Of a stretch of DNA of 16,042 nt, positions 7,678 through 15,076 are shown in pieces. This DNA is from an uncultured Clostridia bacterium (lineage in GTDB: Bacteria > Bacillota_A > Clostridia > Oscillospirales > Oscillospiraceae), in contig CASEPH010000335.1 of NCBI GenBank assembly GCA_949289625.1, positions 1 through 16,042 of the forward strand, in the 5' to 3' direction. The number at the start of each line of letters is the position of its first letter. The first letter of the stretch is position 1. Under the pieces are notes generated by a model that did no database searches, had not been told where the DNA came from, and saw nothing but the letters and a program-made list of their open reading frames with translations. The position numbers and the translations under genes were made by a program.

Positions 7678-8600
7678 CCTATGACATCTATGAAGTATCT
7701 GTGCGCTTAGCCCAAGATCCGGTTAACGCCATTGCTGCCTGGGAGGGCAGCTACCAAGACCAGGTAACCGCTACCGCCGCCTATATTTCCGCCAACCGAG
7801 AAAAAAGTCCGGTGGTTCTGCTGGCCGGTCCCTCCGGTTCCAGCAAAACCACCACTGCCGCCCGGATTCGGGATCAGCTTCTAAGTCAGGGCATTCGCGC
7901 CCATCTGATCTCCATGGACAATTACTTTTTGTCCCGCAGTGATCCGGCCTTTCCCAAGCTGCCCGATGGCAATCCGGATCTGGAAAGCCCGGACTGCCTG
8001 GACTACGCCCTGCTGGAAGAGCACTTTTCCCTGCTGGAAACCGGCAACGACATCTATGTGCCCATCTACGACTTTCCCAGCCATCAGCGGCTGCCAGGCC
8101 GGAGCATGCGCATGGACGCTTCCATGGGCGACGTCTTTATCTTTGAAGGGATTCACGCCCTCAACGAGCGATTCACCGCCCATCATTTGGATGCCTGCCG
8201 GGTCTATGTATCCCCGGAGGATGATTTTGCAAAAGACGGCGTGACCTTCTGTACGCCGGTTCTGCTGCGGCTGATGCGCCGTATGGTCCGGGATTATCAG
8301 TTCCGGGGCGCTACCGCTCTGTATTCTCTGGGGCTGTGGCCCAATGTGGTGGAGAGTGAGAAGCGCTACATCGCCCCCTATCGCCCTACCGCCAACTGCT
8401 GCATTACCACCACCCTGCCCTATGAATTGGGCGTTCTGAAAAGCTTTGTGGCCCCTCTGGTACAGGATCTTCCTCAGGATTCTCCCTGTCAAGAAGAGGT
8501 ATCGGCAATCCAGCGGATCCTCTCGGAAGTTGCTTCCCTGCCAGATGCGCTGGTCCCCCAGGATTCTATCCTGCGGGAATTTATTGGCGGTGGCGTCTGA
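7674..8600 (+). CDS. Uridine kinase-like nucleoside kinase (P-loop, PRK/Udk family)
   Basis: A 308-residue cytoplasmic P-loop kinase, likely to phosphorylate a nucleoside such as uridine or cytidine with a nucleoside triphosphate. The Walker A motif is GPSGSSKT at 52-59. MDNYF at 81-85 is the Udk-type second motif, IYDFPSHQR is at 131-139 and FEGIHALN at 157-164. The C-terminal region RRMVRDYQFRG, then LWPNVVESEKRYI, resembles the Clostridia nucleoside kinases that usually carry a long TGS/ThrRS-like N-terminus. Here only about 47 residues precede the kinase, so that part is absent. The start overlaps hemZ by 4 bases. The next gene, punA, supports a role in nucleoside salvage. Substrate specificity is not proven. 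Confidence 0.82.
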   Translation: MTYDIYEVSVRLAQDPVNAIAAWEGSYQDQVTATAAYISANREKSPVVLLAGPSGSSKTTTAARIRDQLLSQGIRAHLISMDNYFLSRSDPAFPKLPDGNPDLESPDCLDYALLEEHFSLLETGNDIYVPIYDFPSHQRLPGRSMRMDASMGDVFIFEGIHALNERFTAHHLDACRVYVSPEDDFAKDGVTFCTPVLLRLMRRMVRDYQFRGATALYSLGLWPNVVESEKRYIAPYRPTANCCITTTLPYELGVLKSFVAPLVQDLPQDSPCQEEVSAIQRILSEVASLPDALVPQDSILREFIGGGV

Positions 8601-8632
8601 CGGCGTCATATTAACACGAAAGGATGATTCTC

Positions 8633-9457
8633 ATGCGTTACACCTTTGCGGACTATCAAGAAGCCGCCCGGCAGATCTCCCAACAGCTGGGGGATTTCCG
8701 TCCGGAGGTCGCCATGATTCTGGGCTCCGGCCTGGGAGATATGGCGGACATGGCGAAAGATCCCATTGTGATCCCCTATGGCGAAATTCCGGGCTTTTCC
8801 GTCTCCACCGCCCCCGGTCACAAGGGCCAGCTGGTCTTTGGCACCCTGGGCGGAAAATCCGTGGCCGTGATGCAGGGCAGACTTCACGCCTACGAGGGCT
8901 ATTCCTTCGAGGAGGTCTGCTTTCCCCTCCGGGTGCTGCGGCTTCTGGGCTGCAATAAGCTGGTGATTACCAACGCCTCCGGCGGCGTCAATCTCAGTTT
9001 CCGCGTGGGAGACATTTGCCTTATCACGGACCATATCAAGTTTTTTATGGACTCTCCCCTTCGCGGGCAGAACATCCCGGAATTTGGCACCCGGTTCCCG
9101 GACGCCACCCACCTATACACCCCGCGGCTGCAGGAGATCGCCCGGAAAACCGCTCAGGCCCAGGGGCTGGACCTGGTGGAAGGCGTCTATATGTACTTCC
9201 CCGGCCCCTCCTACGAAACCCCGGCGGAAATCCGCGCCATTCGGGTGCTGGGAGGCGATCTGGTGGGCATGAGCACCGTGCCCGAGGTAATTGCCGCCGG
9301 TCATGCCGGCATGGAGGTTCTGGGCTTTTCCCTGGTATCCAACGCCGCTGCCGGTATCACCGGCAACGCCCTGAGCGAGCAGGAAGTTTTGGACGCGGCG
9401 GCCGCAGCCAAGGAGCGGTTCTCCAAGCTGATCTATGGCTGTGTGGAAGCTATGTAA
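8633..9457 (+). CDS. punA: Purine nucleoside phosphorylase, trimeric class
   Basis: PunA splits purine nucleosides with phosphate to a free base and (deoxy)ribose-1-phosphate. The 274-residue protein has the family motifs: LGSGLGD at 30-36, STAPGHKG at 58-65, GRLHAYEGY at 82-90, TNASGGVN at 113-120, GPSYETPAEIRA at 191-202, GMSTVPE at 212-218 and GFSLVSNAAAG at 231-241. E199 and N237 sit where human PNP has E201 and N243, which favours 6-oxopurines (inosine, guanosine) over adenosine or methylthioadenosine. An ATG at 8624 is in frame, but the AAAGG touches it. The ATG at 8633 lies 9 bases after the AGG, so I chose it. The gap to the kinase is short (32 bases). Confidence 0.93.
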   Translation: MRYTFADYQEAARQISQQLGDFRPEVAMILGSGLGDMADMAKDPIVIPYGEIPGFSVSTAPGHKGQLVFGTLGGKSVAVMQGRLHAYEGYSFEEVCFPLRVLRLLGCNKLVITNASGGVNLSFRVGDICLITDHIKFFMDSPLRGQNIPEFGTRFPDATHLYTPRLQEIARKTAQAQGLDLVEGVYMYFPGPSYETPAEIRAIRVLGGDLVGMSTVPEVIAAGHAGMEVLGFSLVSNAAAGITGNALSEQEVLDAAAAAKERFSKLIYGCVEAM

Positions 9458-9508
9458 AAACCATAGTTATTTTCAGAGCTGCTTCCATCCTGTATCTGTT
9501 TTTATCCC

Positions 9509-9524
9509 GGAGGCCCCGGCCTCC
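9509..9524 (+). promoter_or_regulatory. Hairpin just ahead of the mtaD ribosome binding site
   Basis: GGAGGC (9509-9514) pairs with GCCTCC (9519-9524) across a 4-base loop; the palindrome is GGAGGCC-CC-GGCCTCC. It begins 51 bases after the punA stop and ends 8 bases before the AAAGGAG of mtaD. The CCTCC arm could pair instead with the ribosome binding site, so the hairpin could tune translation or shield it. There is no T run, so it is not a classical terminator. Confidence 0.4.
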
Positions 9525-9544
9525 CATTGCGAAAGGAGTCCTGT

Positions 9545-10873
9545 ATGGACACATTGTTTTCTAGTATCACCGCCGTAACCATGTCGGACAAGCTTCCGGT
9601 CATTTTGGGCGCCTATGTGGGCGTCACCGACGGAAAGATCAGCTACATCTCCACCACACCGCCCCAAGAGCCTGCCCAGCGGGTCATTGACGGCCGGGGT
9701 ATGGTGCTGATGCCCGGTCTCATCAACTGCCACGCCCACCTTCCCATGACTCCTCTGCGGGGTTACGGGGACGATCACAATCTCTCGGATTGGCTTAACC
9801 AGTATATTTTCCCCAAGGAGGATCTTTGGGACGACCGGGCCATTCGGGCCGCAACCCTACTGGGACTGGCAGAATGCCTCCGTTTCGGCACCACCTCCGT
9901 CTCTGACATGTACTATTTCTCCGATACCATCTGTCAATGTGTGGACGAGGTAGGCATCAAGGGCAACATTTCCCGCAGCATCACCGTATTTGACGAGGAC
10001 TACTGCTTCGACAAGCATGGTCCCAGTCAGGAGATGGTGGCGCTGAAAGAAAAATGGCACAACCACGATAATGGCCGCATTCGGATCGAGGCCTCTATCC
10101 ACGCCGAGTACACCTCCTTCGACAAGGTGTGGCAGGGACTGGCGGAATACGCCATCAACAGCGGGATTGGGATGCAGGTCCATGTGTCCGAAACAAAAAA
10201 CGAGCACGACTCTTGCCTGGAGAAGTACGGCCTGACGCCAGCCCAGCTGCTGGACGTGTACCATGTTTGGGATACCCGGGCTTTGGCGGCCCACTGCGTT
10301 TGGCTTACCGACGAGGATATCGCCCTGTTTGCCCGTCGGGGCGTGTCTGCAGTCCACTGCCCCAACAGCAACCTGAAGCTGGCCTCCGGCATTGCTCCTG
10401 TGCGCAAGATGCTGGATCAGGGGATGAACGTGGCCCTGGGCACCGACGGCGTCTCCTCCTCCAACAACACCGACCTCTTTGAGGCCATTAAGCTGGCAGC
10501 ACTACTCTCCAACGGCTCCACCTTGGATCCCGTTTCTCTCACCGCCCAGGAGGCCCTGAAAATGGCCACGGTCCGGGGCGCCAAGGCCCAAGGCAGGGAA
10601 ACCGAATGCGGCATGATTGCCCCAGGGCTGGACGCGGATCTCATTATGCTGGACTTCAGCCAGCCCCATCTGATTCCCTGCCACAATCCCATCAGCAATC
10701 TCTGCTATGCCGCTTCGGGACATGATGTATGCATGACCATGGTTCGGGGCAAAATTCTCTATGAAAACGGCCGCTATCTCACCATTGACCTTCAAGATGT
10801 CCTGCGGGAATTCCACGACTATGTGATCCCCCTGATGTTTGGCCAGCCCGGGAAGGAGCCTGTCCATGTCTGA
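9545..10873 (+). CDS. mtaD: Amidohydrolase, probable 5'-methylthioadenosine/S-adenosylhomocysteine deaminase
   Basis: A 442-residue member of the metal-dependent amidohydrolase superfamily, closest in layout to MtaD/SAH deaminases, which remove the 6-amino group of methylthioadenosine or S-adenosylhomocysteine. Metal and catalytic residues are in place: H63 and H65 in NCHAHLPMT, H213 and E216 in QVHVSET, H250, HCPNSN at 271-276 and D301 in GTDG. LRGYGDDHNLSDWL at 71-84 fits the family. Chlorohydrolase-like or guanine deaminase relatives are alternatives. The ATG at 9545 follows GGAG (9535-9538) by 6 bases; an upstream TTG has no such signal. Pairing with punA suggests that the deaminated nucleoside is cleaved next. 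The end overlaps the flippase start by 8 bases. Confidence 0.82.
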   Translation: MDTLFSSITAVTMSDKLPVILGAYVGVTDGKISYISTTPPQEPAQRVIDGRGMVLMPGLINCHAHLPMTPLRGYGDDHNLSDWLNQYIFPKEDLWDDRAIRAATLLGLAECLRFGTTSVSDMYYFSDTICQCVDEVGIKGNISRSITVFDEDYCFDKHGPSQEMVALKEKWHNHDNGRIRIEASIHAEYTSFDKVWQGLAEYAINSGIGMQVHVSETKNEHDSCLEKYGLTPAQLLDVYHVWDTRALAAHCVWLTDEDIALFARRGVSAVHCPNSNLKLASGIAPVRKMLDQGMNVALGTDGVSSSNNTDLFEAIKLAALLSNGSTLDPVSLTAQEALKMATVRGAKAQGRETECGMIAPGLDADLIMLDFSQPHLIPCHNPISNLCYAASGHDVCMTMVRGKILYENGRYLTIDLQDVLREFHDYVIPLMFGQPGKEPVHV

Positions 10874-12500
10874 GCATAACCCCGGCAAACCCAAGAAACA
10901 AGGCTTTCTCCAGGGTGCCGCCATCCTTACCCTGGGCACCATTCTGGTGAAGCTCATCGGCGCACTTTACAAGATCCCTATGAACCGTATCATCGGCACC
11001 GAGGGCTTTGGCCATTTCAATGTGGCCTACAGCATCTTCAGTGTGCTGCTGACGGTTTCCACCGCCGGTCTCCCCATTGCGGTAAGCCGGATGATCTCCC
11101 AGGCCAACACACTGGGAAACCGGCGTCAGGTCCAGAAGATTTTCCACACCAGTCTGCGAATCTTTTTGGTCATCGGCGCTCTCTGTTCCGCTGTTATGTT
11201 GATCTTTGCCCCCCAGCTGGCAAATTGGATGGAGGATCCAGACGCCATTTACGCCATTGCGGTGCTGGCGCCAGCGGTGCTGTTCCTTTGCATCATCTCC
11301 TCCTTCCGCGGCTACTTCCAGGGGCAGCAGTATATGACCCCCACCGCTGTCAGCCAGGTCATCGAGGCCGTGGTCAAGCTGGTGCTGGGTTTGGGTGCGG
11401 TCTATATTGTGCTGGGTTTGGGCTTCGGCACCCCTGAAGCCGCTGGAGGCGCTATTTTCGGCGTTACCGCCGGGTCCGTGCTGGCAGCGGCATACCTGCT
11501 GTTCCAGTACCGCAGAAAACATGTGCGCCTGACGGCCGCAGATCGGAACAGTCCTGTGCTTTCCACCCGCGACACCGCCAAGCAGCTCCTAAAACTGGCC
11601 GTTCCCATCACCATCGGTTCCACAGGTCTGCAGATCTTCAACGCACTGGACACCAAGATCATTCTTGGCAGGCTACAGGACGCCATCGGACTGACCAGCA
11701 AAGCGGCCTCTTCCCTGTTCGGCACTTACTCTGCCGCCCAAACCTTCTATATGCTGCCGCCGGCTCTTATTACGCCGCTGGCCATCAGCATCATTCCCAC
11801 TGTCACGGCGGCCCTGACCCTCAACAACTACCGGGAAGCCCGGCGGACGGAGGAATCCGCCGTCCGGATGACAGCACTCATTGCACTGCCCTGTGCAGCC
11901 GGTCTGGCTGTTTTGGCCTCGCCCATTCAAAAAGTGGCCTACAATTACGACGCGGAGACCCTGCAGGTGGCCGGTCCGCTGCTGGCCATCTTAGGCGTGG
12001 CAGTGGTCTTTAACTGCATGGTCAGTGTGACCAACGCCATTCTGCAGGCCCACGGCAAGGTAACCATCCCCATCTATACCACCCTGGTAGGCGGTCTGGT
12101 CAATATCATCACCGACTATGTGCTCATTGGCATGGACTCCATCGGCATCTATGGTGCAGCCATTGCCACCATCGCCTATTGCGCCGTTATTATGTTCCTG
12201 AACATCGCCGCCATGCACAAGTCCATGGAATTGCCGCCTCGGATTCTGCTGCAGTTTGTCAAACCCATCGTAGCCACAGCGGTGATGGCAGCCGGGGCAT
12301 ATTTCAGCTACGAGGCTGTGCAGCGGGTCATCACTTCCACCACCGTATCTGTTTTGGCCTCTATCTTGATAGCCTGCGTCATCTACGGCGTGTTGGTGTA
12401 CGCCATGAAAATCATTACCTGGTACGACTGTCAGCTGCTTCCCAAGGGCGATCTCATCGCACGTATTCTCCGGGTGCAGCCTCCACAGGATGTGAATTAG
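10866..12500 (+). CDS. SpoVB/YabM-type MOP-superfamily flippase
   Basis: A polytopic membrane protein of 544 residues with roughly 14 hydrophobic segments, of the polysaccharide-transporter/MATE-like (MOP) group that moves lipid-linked sugars such as peptidoglycan precursors across the membrane. The N-terminus has a short Lys-rich tail, then a first membrane segment starting near residue 14 with GTILVKLIGALYKIPMNRIIG just after. Further signs are STAGLPIAVSRMIS and SSFRGYFQGQQYMTP, both typical of SpoVB and YabM. The position just before mazG and hup matches the YabM neighbourhood of Bacillus more than that of SpoVB itself. I start at ATG 10866, because AAGGAG (10853-10858) is 7 bases upstream; the TTG at 10839 lacks this. 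It overlaps mtaD by 8 bases. Whether it serves spores, cortex or ordinary wall is not visible. Confidence 0.85.
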   Translation: MSEHNPGKPKKQGFLQGAAILTLGTILVKLIGALYKIPMNRIIGTEGFGHFNVAYSIFSVLLTVSTAGLPIAVSRMISQANTLGNRRQVQKIFHTSLRIFLVIGALCSAVMLIFAPQLANWMEDPDAIYAIAVLAPAVLFLCIISSFRGYFQGQQYMTPTAVSQVIEAVVKLVLGLGAVYIVLGLGFGTPEAAGGAIFGVTAGSVLAAAYLLFQYRRKHVRLTAADRNSPVLSTRDTAKQLLKLAVPITIGSTGLQIFNALDTKIILGRLQDAIGLTSKAASSLFGTYSAAQTFYMLPPALITPLAISIIPTVTAALTLNNYREARRTEESAVRMTALIALPCAAGLAVLASPIQKVAYNYDAETLQVAGPLLAILGVAVVFNCMVSVTNAILQAHGKVTIPIYTTLVGGLVNIITDYVLIGMDSIGIYGAAIATIAYCAVIMFLNIAAMHKSMELPPRILLQFVKPIVATAVMAAGAYFSYEAVQRVITSTTVSVLASILIACVIYGVLVYAMKIITWYDCQLLPKGDLIARILRVQPPQDVN

Positions 12501-12590
12501 CATTTTCCGAACAATCTTTTTATTTTCAAGGAAAAAACATAAAAATTTTTCACAAAATGTGCAGTCTGGACTTGCGCAGAGGACGAAAGT
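12501..12590 (+). other. AT-rich gap before mazG
   Basis: This 90-base gap is far more AT-rich than its surroundings and contains the self-complementary AAAAATTTTT (12541-12550) and CACA-AAA-TGTG (12551-12561). I see no convincing -35/-10 pair or terminator, but the base composition suggests a promoter region for mazG and hup. AGAGGA (12578-12583) is the mazG ribosome binding site. Confidence 0.4.
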
Positions 12591-13292
12591 ATGATAGATT
12601 TTTATAGCAAACCATGTTATTCGTTTGAGGATCTGGTGTCCCTGGTTCGTATCCTGCGAGCGCCAGACGGCTGCCCCTGGGACAGCGTTCAGACGCATGA
12701 CAGTATTCGACGCAATTTCATCGAAGAAGTCTACGAGGCCTGCGAGGCCATCGACGCAAAGGACCCGGATAATCTGAAGGAGGAGTTGGGCGACGTTCTG
12801 CTCCATGTCGTCTTTCACGCCGACATAGAGGCGGATGCTGGGCGATTCACCATTGACGATGTCTGCGACTTTGTGGTAAAAAAGATGATCTCCCGTCACC
12901 CTGCCCTGTTTGGCGGCGACGCCACTCTGGATTGGGATGAAATTAAGCGTCGGGAAAAAGGACAGACTTCCCTTTCTGATGAACTTGATTCCGTAGCCAA
13001 GAGCCTTCCGGCGCTGTGGCGTGCGGAAAAGCTTCAGAAGAAAGCGGAAAAGGCTGGTCATACGTTAACACGGCAATCCTGCGATCCTTTCACGGACACG
13101 TCGGATCCACTTCGGGCCGTGGGAGACAAACTGTTTGACACAGTGCGTCTGGCAAGAGAACTTGGGGTCGATCCGGAGCAGGCCCTGCACCTCAGTTGCG
13201 ACGCCTTTCTGGCCAAGGTACGCAAAGAAGAAAATGGCCAGGACATTCCAAAATTACAGGCCGAGATTTCGGCTCAATATGTGAAGGAGTAA
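12591..13292 (+). CDS. mazG: MazG-type nucleoside triphosphate pyrophosphohydrolase
   Basis: MazG hydrolyses NTPs and dNTPs to monophosphates plus pyrophosphate and can lower damaged nucleotides or (p)ppGpp. The 233-residue protein starts with a normal first MazG domain: LRAPDGCPWD at 22-31, EEVYE at 45-49 and EELGD at 64-68, the metal-binding EExxE and ExxD pairs. The second domain (about 172-212) keeps the fold pattern GDKLFDTVRLARELGVDPEQAL, but the expected glutamates before it read LRAV, so the second EExxD motif is degenerate. The C-terminus is shorter than Escherichia coli MazG (263 residues, from memory). Bacillus YabN has a tetrapyrrole-methylase domain in front; this one does not. 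The last codons hold the hup ribosome binding site. Confidence 0.9.
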   Translation: MIDFYSKPCYSFEDLVSLVRILRAPDGCPWDSVQTHDSIRRNFIEEVYEACEAIDAKDPDNLKEELGDVLLHVVFHADIEADAGRFTIDDVCDFVVKKMISRHPALFGGDATLDWDEIKRREKGQTSLSDELDSVAKSLPALWRAEKLQKKAEKAGHTLTRQSCDPFTDTSDPLRAVGDKLFDTVRLARELGVDPEQALHLSCDAFLAKVRKEENGQDIPKLQAEISAQYVKE

Positions 13293-13298
13293 TTTAAA

Positions 13299-13574
13299 AT
13301 GAACAAGACTGAACTGATCGCAATCGTTTCCGACAAGGCCGGCGCTACCAGAAAAGACACCGAGCAAATTCTCAGCACCATTCTCGACGTCATTGGCGAT
13401 GAGTTGGCTGCTGGCGGCCGCGTACAGTTGGTGGGCTTTGGCGCTTTTGAAACCAAGCATCGTGAGCCCCGGATTGGCCGTAACCCCAAGACCCGTGAGG
13501 CTGTTGAGATTCCCGCTTCCACCGTTCCCGTCTTCAAGGCCGGTAAGGCGCTGAAGGAGAAAGTCGACAAGTAA
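13299..13574 (+). CDS. hup: DNA-binding protein HU
   Basis: A small histone-like protein of 91 residues that forms dimers and bends DNA without strong sequence preference. The N-terminal dimer helices (MNKTELIAIVS onward) are followed by VGFGAFE at 44-50, the DNA-binding beta arm RIGRNPKTRE at 58-67 and the conserved end PVFKAGKALKEKV. AAGGAG (13284-13289) in the end of mazG lies 9 bases before the ATG, and the gap between the two genes is 6 bases. The usual HU length and all signature residues are present. A strong terminator follows directly. HU is normally abundant, so an extra promoter inside mazG is possible, but I could not identify a good one. Confidence 0.97.
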   Translation: MNKTELIAIVSDKAGATRKDTEQILSTILDVIGDELAAGGRVQLVGFGAFETKHREPRIGRNPKTREAVEIPASTVPVFKAGKALKEKVDK

Positions 13575-13579
13575 TTTTT

Positions 13580-13612
13580 CGCCCGGAGTCAAATTGACTC
13601 CGGGCGTTTTTT
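13580..13612 (+). terminator. Intrinsic terminator of hup
   Basis: CGCCCGGAGTC (13580-13590) pairs with GACTCCGGGCG (13596-13606) in an 11-base-pair perfect stem with a 5-base loop, extendable by two A-T pairs. A run of six T (13607-13612) follows at once. It starts 5 bases after the hup stop. It works only on the plus strand, since no T run follows on the other strand. Confidence 0.95.
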
Positions 13613-13622
13613 AGACAATAAT

Positions 13623-13655
13623 ATTGACGCGCTGCAAAGATTGCAGCGCGTCAAT
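13623..13655. terminator. Second long hairpin between convergent hup and atoA
   Basis: A perfect 15-base-pair stem: ATTGACGCGCTGCAA (13623-13637) and TTGCAGCGCGTCAAT (13641-13655) with a 3-base loop. It lies 11 bases past the atoA stop on the minus strand. No long T run follows on either strand (TATCTTT on plus, ATATTGTC on minus), so it may be a T-poor terminator for atoDA, an mRNA 3' end stabiliser, or a barrier against convergent transcription. Confidence 0.55.
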
Positions 13656-13666
13656 TATCTTTGATC

Positions 13667-14332
13667 TTATTCCTTGACCATGCAGCCCACAGTCTCGGGG
13701 ATAATCAGCTTGGCGCCCGTCTTGGAAACAACTTCCTCAACAGTGACACCAGGAGCGGTTTCCAGAAGCACCGGGCCTTCCTCGGTGATCTTGATCACCG
13801 CCAGCTCGGACACCACATAGTTGATGCAGTGATAGCCAGTCAGAGGCATGTTGGTCTTCTGAACAATCTTGGGATTGCCCTTCTTATCGCAATGGGTGGT
13901 CATAACAATGGTGATCTTGGAACCGGTCACCAGGTCCATAGCACCGCCCATGCCGGCAGCAGTCTTGCCGGGAATCATCCAGTTGGCCAGGTTGCCCTCG
14001 GCATCCACTTCATAAGCACCAAGCACAGTGGCATCAATATGTCCACCGCGAATAAAGCCAAAGGAACGGAAGCTGTCAAAGCAGGAACCACCCACGCGGA
14101 GCATGGAGGCCTTACCGCCAGCATCTACAACATTGGGATCGGCATGCTCGCCCTCTTTGGGAGCGCCAGTCAGGCCTACGACGCCGTTCTCGGAGTCCAC
14201 CCAGACATCCACGCCTTCCGGCAGGTAATCCAGGCACTTGGTGGGCATGCCAATGCCCAGGTTTACAACGTCACCATCCTGAAAGAACCGTGCGGTTCTG
14301 TAAGCGATCAAATCTTTTCCTGTCAGTTCCAT
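13667..14332 (-). CDS. atoA: 3-oxoacid (acetoacetate-type) CoA-transferase, beta subunit
   Basis: The smaller subunit of a class I CoA-transferase that moves CoA between an acyl-CoA and acetoacetate or another short acid. The 221-residue protein has LGIGMPT at 25-31, the catalytic-loop SENG at 47-50 (E48 is the expected covalent glutamate), FIRGGHIDATVLGAYEVD at 93-110, WMIPGK at 118-123 and GMGGAMDLV at 127-135. These match AtoA, CtfB and ScoB, which cannot be told apart safely by eye. A perfect AAGGAGGT (14341-14348) overlaps the atoD stop and sits 8 bases before the ATG, so the two subunits are made in step. Confidence 0.93.
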   Translation of the reverse strand: MELTGKDLIAYRTARFFQDGDVVNLGIGMPTKCLDYLPEGVDVWVDSENGVVGLTGAPKEGEHADPNVVDAGGKASMLRVGGSCFDSFRSFGFIRGGHIDATVLGAYEVDAEGNLANWMIPGKTAAGMGGAMDLVTGSKITIVMTTHCDKKGNPKIVQKTNMPLTGYHCINYVVSELAVIKITEEGPVLLETAPGVTVEEVVSKTGAKLIIPETVGCMVKE

Positions 14333-14346
14333 CTCGAAGTACCTCC

Positions 14347-15075
14347 TTAAGCCTCAGTCAGGGCACGGCCCTGCACAACAGCGTCAACCACAAAGCCGGG
14401 AGTCATGATCTGATCCGGATCCAGCTCGCCGATCTCAACAATCTCCTCAGCCTCCACAATGACATGGTCAGCAGCGGTGGCAAAAGTTTCATTGAAATTA
14501 CGAGAGGTGCGGCGGTAGACCACATTACCCATCTTGTCCGCCTTCCAGGCATGGACAAAGCACACGTCAGCATGGAGAGGCAGCTCCAGAATGTAGCGCT
14601 TCTTGGTGCTGTCGGGCACGATCTCGCCCTCCAGGAACACGAACTTACCGGCTTCCTCGTCCCATTCCACAACCTGCTTGCCGTCCATCATGGGAGTATA
14701 CAGGCCAGTGGGGGTCAGAACGCCGCCGATGCCAGCGCCGCCGGCACGAACCTTCTCGCACAGGGAGCCCTGGGGTACGAAGGTCAGGTTGATCTCTCCA
14801 TCCACAACCTTCTGAACGGTCTCAGCATTGTTGCCGATGTGAGAGCAGGTAATCTTCTTGATGGTATTGGCGCGGACCAGCTTGCCGATGCCGCGGCCAG
14901 GTACGCTGGTGTTGTTGGAGATGACGCTCAGATCCTTAATGCCTGCGTCAATCAGGCCCTCGATCAGAACCTCAGATACACCAACGTTCACGAAACCAGG
15001 AAGCAACACGCTCATGCCGTCGAAGCAATAGGTCTTAATAGCTTCTTCTACGGTGGTAACTTTAGACTTTGCCAT
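14347..15075 (-). CDS. atoD: 3-oxoacid (acetoacetate-type) CoA-transferase, alpha subunit
   Basis: The partner subunit, 242 residues, which carries the CoA-binding fold. It shows LLPGFVNVGVSEVLIEGL (24-41), SHIGNN (78-83), PQGSLCEKVRAGGAGIGG (101-118), TPTGLYTP (121-128), SRNFNETFATAAD (191-203) and GELDPDQIMTPG (216-227), in the same order as AtoD and ScoA. The likely acids are acetoacetate, butyrate or acetate in a fermentative anaerobe, but the substrate is inference. I start at MAKSK (15075), since AAAGGA lies 9 bases upstream. An in-frame ATG at 15084 directly abuts that site, and the longer MRLK start lacks one. A near-consensus promoter and a palindrome lie upstream. Confidence 0.93.
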   Translation of the reverse strand: MAKSKVTTVEEAIKTYCFDGMSVLLPGFVNVGVSEVLIEGLIDAGIKDLSVISNNTSVPGRGIGKLVRANTIKKITCSHIGNNAETVQKVVDGEINLTFVPQGSLCEKVRAGGAGIGGVLTPTGLYTPMMDGKQVVEWDEEAGKFVFLEGEIVPDSTKKRYILELPLHADVCFVHAWKADKMGNVVYRRTSRNFNETFATAADHVIVEAEEIVEIGELDPDQIMTPGFVVDAVVQGRALTEA

Positions 15076-15076
15076 T

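Noticed and set aside
9527..9544. TTG start giving six extra residues for mtaD
   Set aside because: The ribosome binding site AAAGGAG lies within this extension and is correctly spaced for the ATG at 9545.
10839..10865. TTG start giving nine extra residues for the flippase
   Set aside because: AAGGAG at 10853-10858 lies inside the extension and is 7 bases before the ATG at 10866.
13260..13273. GCCGA-GATT-TCGGC hairpin at the end of mazG as a terminator before hup
   Set aside because: It has only five pairs, lies inside the mazG coding region, and has no T run after it. It may only be a chance fold near the hup ribosome binding site.
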